From JAWPMT01 sp965267435 (lineage in GTDB: Bacteria; Bacteroidota; Bacteroidia; Cytophagales; Cyclobacteriaceae): a DNA stretch of 64,000 nt. Made by a program: the position numbers and the translations under genes. The notes under the pieces were generated by a model. It did not search any database. It saw only the letters and a program-made list of their open reading frames with translations, and was not told where the DNA came from. The stretch lies in the NCBI GenBank assembly GCA_965267435.1, contig OZ253960.1, positions 5,146,001-5,210,000 on the forward strand. Direction: 5' to 3'. Below are positions 60,411 to 64,000 of this stretch, piece by piece; positions within the stretch are counted from its first letter, which is position 1, and the number at the start of each line of letters is the position of its first letter.

Positions 60411-60926
60411 TTACGCCAGCACTTCGGCTTTTTCTTGGTTCTTGCGTGGTCGCCCTGGTAGGACGGTCGTCTCTTTGAAGCCATTCTTATACAGCTTCTT
60501 GCGAGTCTTCCAGACCTTGTAGTTGTTTTTGTTTCCTACCTGGAATTGCCACTTCATGTGCTCTGACGGCGTCATCCACTGAAGATTGGACGAATCATTA
60601 TTCCTTGGATTGTTATCCAGGTGAATGATCATCTTCTTTTCGTCGGGGATGTCGTTGACCACAAATGCCTTGGCCACTTCTTTGTGTGGATAGACAGTTC
60701 GGCGTTTTCCTTCATCATCGATTAGGTCCAGGAAATAGCACTTACAGGTCTTGTTCCATCGTTGCTTCATCAGCTTGCCCTTCAATGTCATGTGGGTTTT
60801 GCTGCCACGATGCCAGGTCTTCCGTGTTTTGCTTCGGACCTTGCCACGACTGGAAACTTCGTAGTGCTGAAAACCAGGGATACCCTCCCACAGTTCTTCA
60901 GCCTTGTCACCTTTCTGGTTTGCCAT
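60411..60926 (-). CDS. NUMOD4/HNH-endonuclease-like protein
   Basis: 171 residues. WEGIPGFQHYEVSSRGKVRS is a NUMOD4 DNA-binding motif (residues ~12-31). IIHLDNNPRNNDSSNLQWMT is the HNH_3 nuclease core (His, Asn-Asn, Asn), near residues 96-115. The tail is basic (TRKKLYKNGFKETTVLPGRP). Such proteins are common as free-standing homing endonucleases in phages and as small domesticated genes. No phage genes or intron are nearby. It could be selfish DNA or a captured nuclease; the true function is unknown. Confidence 0.82.
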   Translation of the reverse strand: MANQKGDKAEELWEGIPGFQHYEVSSRGKVRSKTRKTWHRGSKTHMTLKGKLMKQRWNKTCKCYFLDLIDDEGKRRTVYPHKEVAKAFVVNDIPDEKKMIIHLDNNPRNNDSSNLQWMTPSEHMKWQFQVGNKNNYKVWKTRKKLYKNGFKETTVLPGRPRKNQEKAEVLA

Positions 60927-61216
60927 AAGTTTTGCTTGTTTTTGGTTGAAGTAATGTTTCGTCTATAACAGTAACAAGCTGGATCTTAATGACGGGCCGA
61001 TAGTAAAAATAGTATTTTTGGATTCTTGGGATCTTTTCTAGCCCAACAAAATCACGGTATATATGAAGATTGCAAGAATATTAATACTGTTTCCCCTAAT
61101 AATCATGTTTGCTACTAACCGTCGTCCGGAATAGTAAGTTTTCTGGGCTGTAGATTAGGCCGTACACGACGGTCTGATAGGATGCGCATCAAAAAGAAAG
61201 CAGCTGATCCCTGTCA
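60927..61216. other. 290-base intergenic region with a possible small ORF
   Basis: The region lies between the HNH gene (transcribed left) and the end of the MutS-like gene. It contains a -7-type box TATTTTTG at 61013-61020, without a -33 box, and a short ORF (entered separately). At 61204-61220 a weak hairpin CTGAT/ATCAG, with a T-rich run on its minus-strand side, may end the MutS-like transcript. Nothing else was recognised. Confidence 0.5.
61063..61134 (+). CDS. Possible 23-residue hydrophobic peptide
   Basis: ATG at 61063 opens a frame of 23 codons: MKIARILILFPLIIMFATNR, then RPE. It has a Lys/Arg start, a 15-residue hydrophobic core and a charged end, like a small membrane peptide or an isolated signal sequence. 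A TATTTTTG box lies 42 bases upstream. There is no clear ribosome-binding site. It may be chance; listed because it is the only open frame in the region with a fitting promoter-like box. Confidence 0.25.
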   Translation: MKIARILILFPLIIMFATNRRPE

Positions 61217-62974
61217 TCAGTCGATAATCTTCAGATTCCGCATCAATATTGAGGCGTTGGTGTTTTGACATTTGCCCTCGTGTAGCTGATAGTCGAATAA
61301 CAAACGATCCCCTTCCAGTACACTGTTGAAGCTGTAATTCTTGATTTGCGAATGCTGCTCGTACTCATCAGCCAGGGCCAGGTCATGCGTAGATATGAAG
61401 CCCGTCGCATTTCTTGGGAGCAATTTGGAAATGATTCCCTTGGCACCATCGTGGCGGTCATGCGAATTGGTGCCCTTGAGGATTTCATCAAGGAGGTACA
61501 ATACAGTCACGTTACTCTTTTCTTCTATCTCGAAAAGGCCTTTGATGCGCTTGAGTTCGGCGTAAAAGGAGGAGGTCCCTGATGCGAGATCATCCTGCGT
61601 CCGCATACTGGTGTAGATCACAAAGGGCGACACCCGGAGCCTTTCGGCGCAGACGGGCAAGCCCACCCATGCCATCAGGGTGTTGAGTCCGATGGTTCGC
61701 AGGAAGGTGCTCTTGCCGGACATATTGGATCCGGTCACCAGGTTCACCGGGTGTGCCAGTTGGAATGCATTCGTGACTCGCTGCTCGGCGACTATCAAAG
61801 GGTGCCCCACTTCGCTACCCTCCCAGATGCTGGGCTCTTCAATGATCTCCGGGTAGGTGAAGTCACGATTGAGGTCAGCGAAGGAGGCCATGCTACAGAG
61901 CGTCTCGAGTTCGTTGATGCAGAGTAACCAGGCCTTGAACTGTGACGAGTTCTTTGTGATCCATCGTTGTAGCATCGAAAACGTGTGAAGGTCCACAAGC
62001 AATACAATATTGACAATGGGCCATAGCAAATTACCGCGAGAATCGAGGAAGAAAACAATCTGTCGCAGAGTGCGGATCTCTTTGATTGCACTCTTTCCCA
62101 CCTGAGATTGTAGCCGCTGTAGCAGTGGGCTTTCGAAGGAGCCCGAACTGATCAGGCGTAGAGCAGCGAGGAAGGTTACCAGGAATCGTTGCAAGTAGTC
62201 TGTTTTGAGGGCCTGCTTCTGCAACTTGAGATTGAAGAACAAAATTACGAGGAGGTTGATCACGATCATGGTCCATGCGATCGCTGAGTATCCTGCGAAG
62301 AAATTGACGAAAATCAAGGCACCCAAAGTGGCTGTACCAAGGACCAGTGCGAGCACCATGGCGATGCGACTTCCCGGCATGGCTTGCAGGGACCGGGGGA
62401 GATCCTCTTCATCCACTTTTTGATCAGCGAGGCTACGGAGAGTTGCCTGAAATGATTGGCGCCAGGCTCGGTCTTTTGTCAATTCCTGAATGGCCTCTTG
62501 TCGCTCACGAACTTGTTGGGGGTCTGCTAGCGTGGTCAGCACTTTTGAGAGATGCTTTCGGGAGCTTTTCAAGTAAGCCCGATTGACGTTGCCAAATAGG
62601 GAGTCGTGGCCAAAGACGTCCAGATCCTGCGCAAAGGGGTGTTTGGGGTCCAGATACTCCGATCCGTCATATTTGCTCTCGTAGTGGCCTTTTAGTCTGA
62701 GCTCCTCTTCTTCATTCAGTGCCAGGAGATTCGCTTGCAACACTTTTTTCTTTTCGTGCGTGTGATCCCGTGCCAATAGCACCAGAAAGACCCCTGCCAG
62801 TAAAATGGACGCTAGCGCCGTGTATAGCAAAAACTCGAATCCCAGCAATACGACCATCAGAAGGATGAAAGTGATGGCCCTCGCCCAGGTAAATTGGTTG
62901 GAGGCTTGTTGTAGCTCTTTTAGTGATTGTCGATAAAGCGAATCGGACTCTCGAAATTCTTTAAGGATAGACAT
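61217..62974 (-). CDS. Membrane-anchored MutS-like ATPase
   Basis: 585 residues. Two hydrophobic hairpins lie at about residues 30-70 (AITFILLMVVLLGFEFLLYT) and 205-255. The C-terminal MutS ATPase domain has NLVTGSNMSGKSTFLRTIGL (Walker A), VLYLLDEILKGTNSHDRHDG (Walker B with Asp-Glu) and ATGFISTHDLALADEY. Neither the MutS mismatch-reading domain nor a Smr domain is present. The family is common in Bacteroidota but has no assigned role; it is not the classical mismatch-repair MutS. The gene stands alone on the minus strand. Confidence 0.88.
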   Translation of the reverse strand: MSILKEFRESDSLYRQSLKELQQASNQFTWARAITFILLMVVLLGFEFLLYTALASILLAGVFLVLLARDHTHEKKKVLQANLLALNEEEELRLKGHYESKYDGSEYLDPKHPFAQDLDVFGHDSLFGNVNRAYLKSSRKHLSKVLTTLADPQQVRERQEAIQELTKDRAWRQSFQATLRSLADQKVDEEDLPRSLQAMPGSRIAMVLALVLGTATLGALIFVNFFAGYSAIAWTMIVINLLVILFFNLKLQKQALKTDYLQRFLVTFLAALRLISSGSFESPLLQRLQSQVGKSAIKEIRTLRQIVFFLDSRGNLLWPIVNIVLLVDLHTFSMLQRWITKNSSQFKAWLLCINELETLCSMASFADLNRDFTYPEIIEEPSIWEGSEVGHPLIVAEQRVTNAFQLAHPVNLVTGSNMSGKSTFLRTIGLNTLMAWVGLPVCAERLRVSPFVIYTSMRTQDDLASGTSSFYAELKRIKGLFEIEEKSNVTVLYLLDEILKGTNSHDRHDGAKGIISKLLPRNATGFISTHDLALADEYEQHSQIKNYSFNSVLEGDRLLFDYQLHEGKCQNTNASILMRNLKIID

Positions 62975-63028
62975 AACTCAACAGCCAAATACGTCCTATT
63001 GCGACAAAAGATTTTGGAACTGGCGAAA

Positions 63029-63478
63029 TTATTTTGTGTCGTACTTCTTAGGGGCGTAGAGAAACCCGAACGCCTTCGCGCCTTTCTTGTCGTGCGACTC
63101 GTGGTGGATGTAGTGGGCATTGATGATCCGTCGCAGGTAGGGATGTCTGGCTTTGAAATTGATCTTGATCCGGCGGTGGACGATGACATCATGAAAGATG
63201 AAGTAAAACAACCCATAGGCCAGGATGCCGTAACCAATGAATTTCAACCATCCGACCTGTGGGAACTCATAGCCGATCACGATGAGCGAGACCGATGGGA
63301 TGCTGAAAACCAAAGCAAAGAGATCATTCCTCTCGAGAGGATGTGGATGGACCCTATGGTGTGATCTGTGCCATGACCAGAGGAATCCATGCATGATGTA
63401 CTTATGTGTAAACCAGGCCACTCCTTCCATGAAAAAAAATGTACCCAACACCAGGAGTGTAGCACCTAACCAGTCCAT
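63029..63478 (-). CDS. crtZ: Beta-carotene hydroxylase-like (CrtZ/fatty acid hydroxylase superfamily)
   Basis: 149 residues. All four His clusters of the di-iron membrane hydroxylases are visible: WFTHKYIMHGFLWSWHRSHH, then RVHPHPLERND, YFIFHDVIVHRRI and NAHYIHHESHDKKGAKAFGF. The length is right for bacterial CrtZ. It adds 3-hydroxyl groups to beta-carotene to form zeaxanthin. The upstream gene is ispH, which makes isoprenoid precursors, in the same direction (15-base gap). A TAATTTTG box sits five bases before the ATG. Confidence 0.9.
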   Translation of the reverse strand: MDWLGATLLVLGTFFFMEGVAWFTHKYIMHGFLWSWHRSHHRVHPHPLERNDLFALVFSIPSVSLIVIGYEFPQVGWLKFIGYGILAYGLFYFIFHDVIVHRRIKINFKARHPYLRRIINAHYIHHESHDKKGAKAFGFLYAPKKYDTK

Positions 63479-63493
63479 GAAATCAAAATTAGA

Positions 63494-64000
63494 TCAATAA
63501 AGTAACAATTCCTGCTTCACCTCCTCCATCAACCACATCGGAGTGGAAGTGGCACCGCAGATGCCAACACTATCGTTCTCTTCGAACCAGTCGGTCTGCA
63601 GTTGACTCTTGTTGGAAACGAAGTGCGTGGAGTCATTGTTCTGCTTGCAAATATTATAAAGCACCTTCCCGTTTGAGGACTTTGTGCCAGAGACGAAGAC
63701 GATCTTGTCAAATTTCCTTGCAAAGGTCCGCAGTTCGCTGTCTCTGTTCGACACTTGGCGGCAGATCGTGTCATGGGCATTGACGGCGATGCCGGCTTCG
63801 GCGAGTTGTGAGGTGATGCTATAGAAGTTATCTGTGCTCTTCGTCGTTTGGCTGTAGAGGGTGATGCTCCTGGGGAGTGTTGCGAGGTCTAGTTCTCCAA
63901 TATCCTGGAAGACCACCGCTTGATTATTGGTTTGTCCCAGCAAGCCGACTACCTCCGCATGTCCGGGCTTGCCATAGATATAGATCTTCTCTCGCTTGTC
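63494..64000 (-). CDS. ispH: 4-hydroxy-3-methylbut-2-enyl diphosphate reductase, C-terminal part (gene runs off the right edge)
   Basis: The minus-strand frame is open to the window end, so the N-terminus is missing; 168 residues are seen. IYGKPGHAEVVGLLG, TLYSQTTKSTDNFYSI, NAHDTICRQVSNRDSEL (with an iron-sulfur Cys), KIVFVSGTKSSNGKVLYNIC and VGICGATSTPMWLMEEV (the last iron-sulfur Cys) are the IspH/LytB signature. It makes IPP and DMAPP in the last step of the MEP pathway. It is followed at 15 bases by crtZ. Confidence 0.96.
   Translation of the reverse strand, partial: DKREKIYIYGKPGHAEVVGLLGQTNNQAVVFQDIGELDLATLPRSITLYSQTTKSTDNFYSITSQLAEAGIAVNAHDTICRQVSNRDSELRTFARKFDKIVFVSGTKSSNGKVLYNICKQNNDSTHFVSNKSQLQTDWFEENDSVGICGATSTPMWLMEEVKQELLLY

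Noticed and set aside
1..64000. CRISPR arrays, tRNA or rRNA genes, complete insertion sequences
   Set aside because: No regularly spaced repeats, cloverleaf-forming sequences, rRNA motifs or transposase genes were found by reading both strands.

Overview
The window looks like chromosomal DNA of a Bacteroidota bacterium, most likely a Cytophagales-type marine or environmental species (inference). The grounds are: a TonB-dependent receptor with an N-terminal carboxypeptidase-regulatory-like domain; a Wzi-like outer-membrane protein; promoters of the TTTG-N19-TAnnTTTG type (clearest before rplU); few Shine-Dalgarno sequences; and a MutS-like membrane ATPase and a DUF2007 protein typical of the phylum. 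No rRNA, tRNA, CRISPR array, prophage or intact insertion sequence was seen.

Positions 1-37.3 kb form a surface/extracellular polysaccharide locus. It supplies GDP-L-fucose (fcl end, gmd) and a UDP-4-keto-6-deoxy-HexNAc (PseB/CapE-like). It carries about ten glycosyltransferases (GT2, GT4 and a GT-A-like protein), two Wzy/O-antigen-ligase-like polymerases, an ABC-type flippase and a Wzx-type flippase, two polyprenyl-phosphate sugar-1-P transferases and a WecA/TagO-like GlcNAc-1-P transferase. Export parts are a six-SLBB Wza-like protein, a Wzz-like protein without a kinase domain, and a Wzi-like protein next to a beta-sandwich lipoprotein. Decorating functions are a sulfotransferase, a hexapeptide acyltransferase, two methyltransferases, a 2OG-Fe(II) oxygenase and an adenylate-forming CapK-like enzyme. 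Two further proteins in it are unusual: a cytoplasmic alpha/alpha-toroid-like protein and a secreted beta-helix-like protein. The gene content predicts one or two complex, fucose-containing, possibly sulfated polymers.

From 37.4 to 47.1 kb the genes are mostly housekeeping: pheS; then on the minus strand a MoxR ATPase, SurA and a SurA-like lipoprotein; a partner-switching module (membrane SpoIIE/PP2C phosphatase, STAS antagonist, RsbW-like kinase); and guaB. PnuC and a NadR-like kinase follow on the plus strand.

At 47.2 kb a textbook TPP riboswitch precedes a TonB-dependent receptor and a thiamine-pyrophosphokinase-like gene, so the area 46-50.3 kb is a probable thiamine (or thiamine plus nicotinamide riboside) uptake and salvage locus.

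The rest (50.3-64 kb) holds cdsA, a DUF2007 protein, a CPBP protease, a tRNA-dihydrouridine synthase, an EamA transporter, the broken remnant of a voltage-gated cation channel gene, nrdA-nrdB, rplU-rpmA, a FabH-like synthase, a solitary NUMOD4/HNH protein, a membrane MutS-like ATPase, a CrtZ-like hydroxylase and the end of ispH. Near-perfect DnaA boxes lie between nrdB and rplU. Several convergent gene pairs share a four-base overlap of their stop codons, so the genome is tightly packed.
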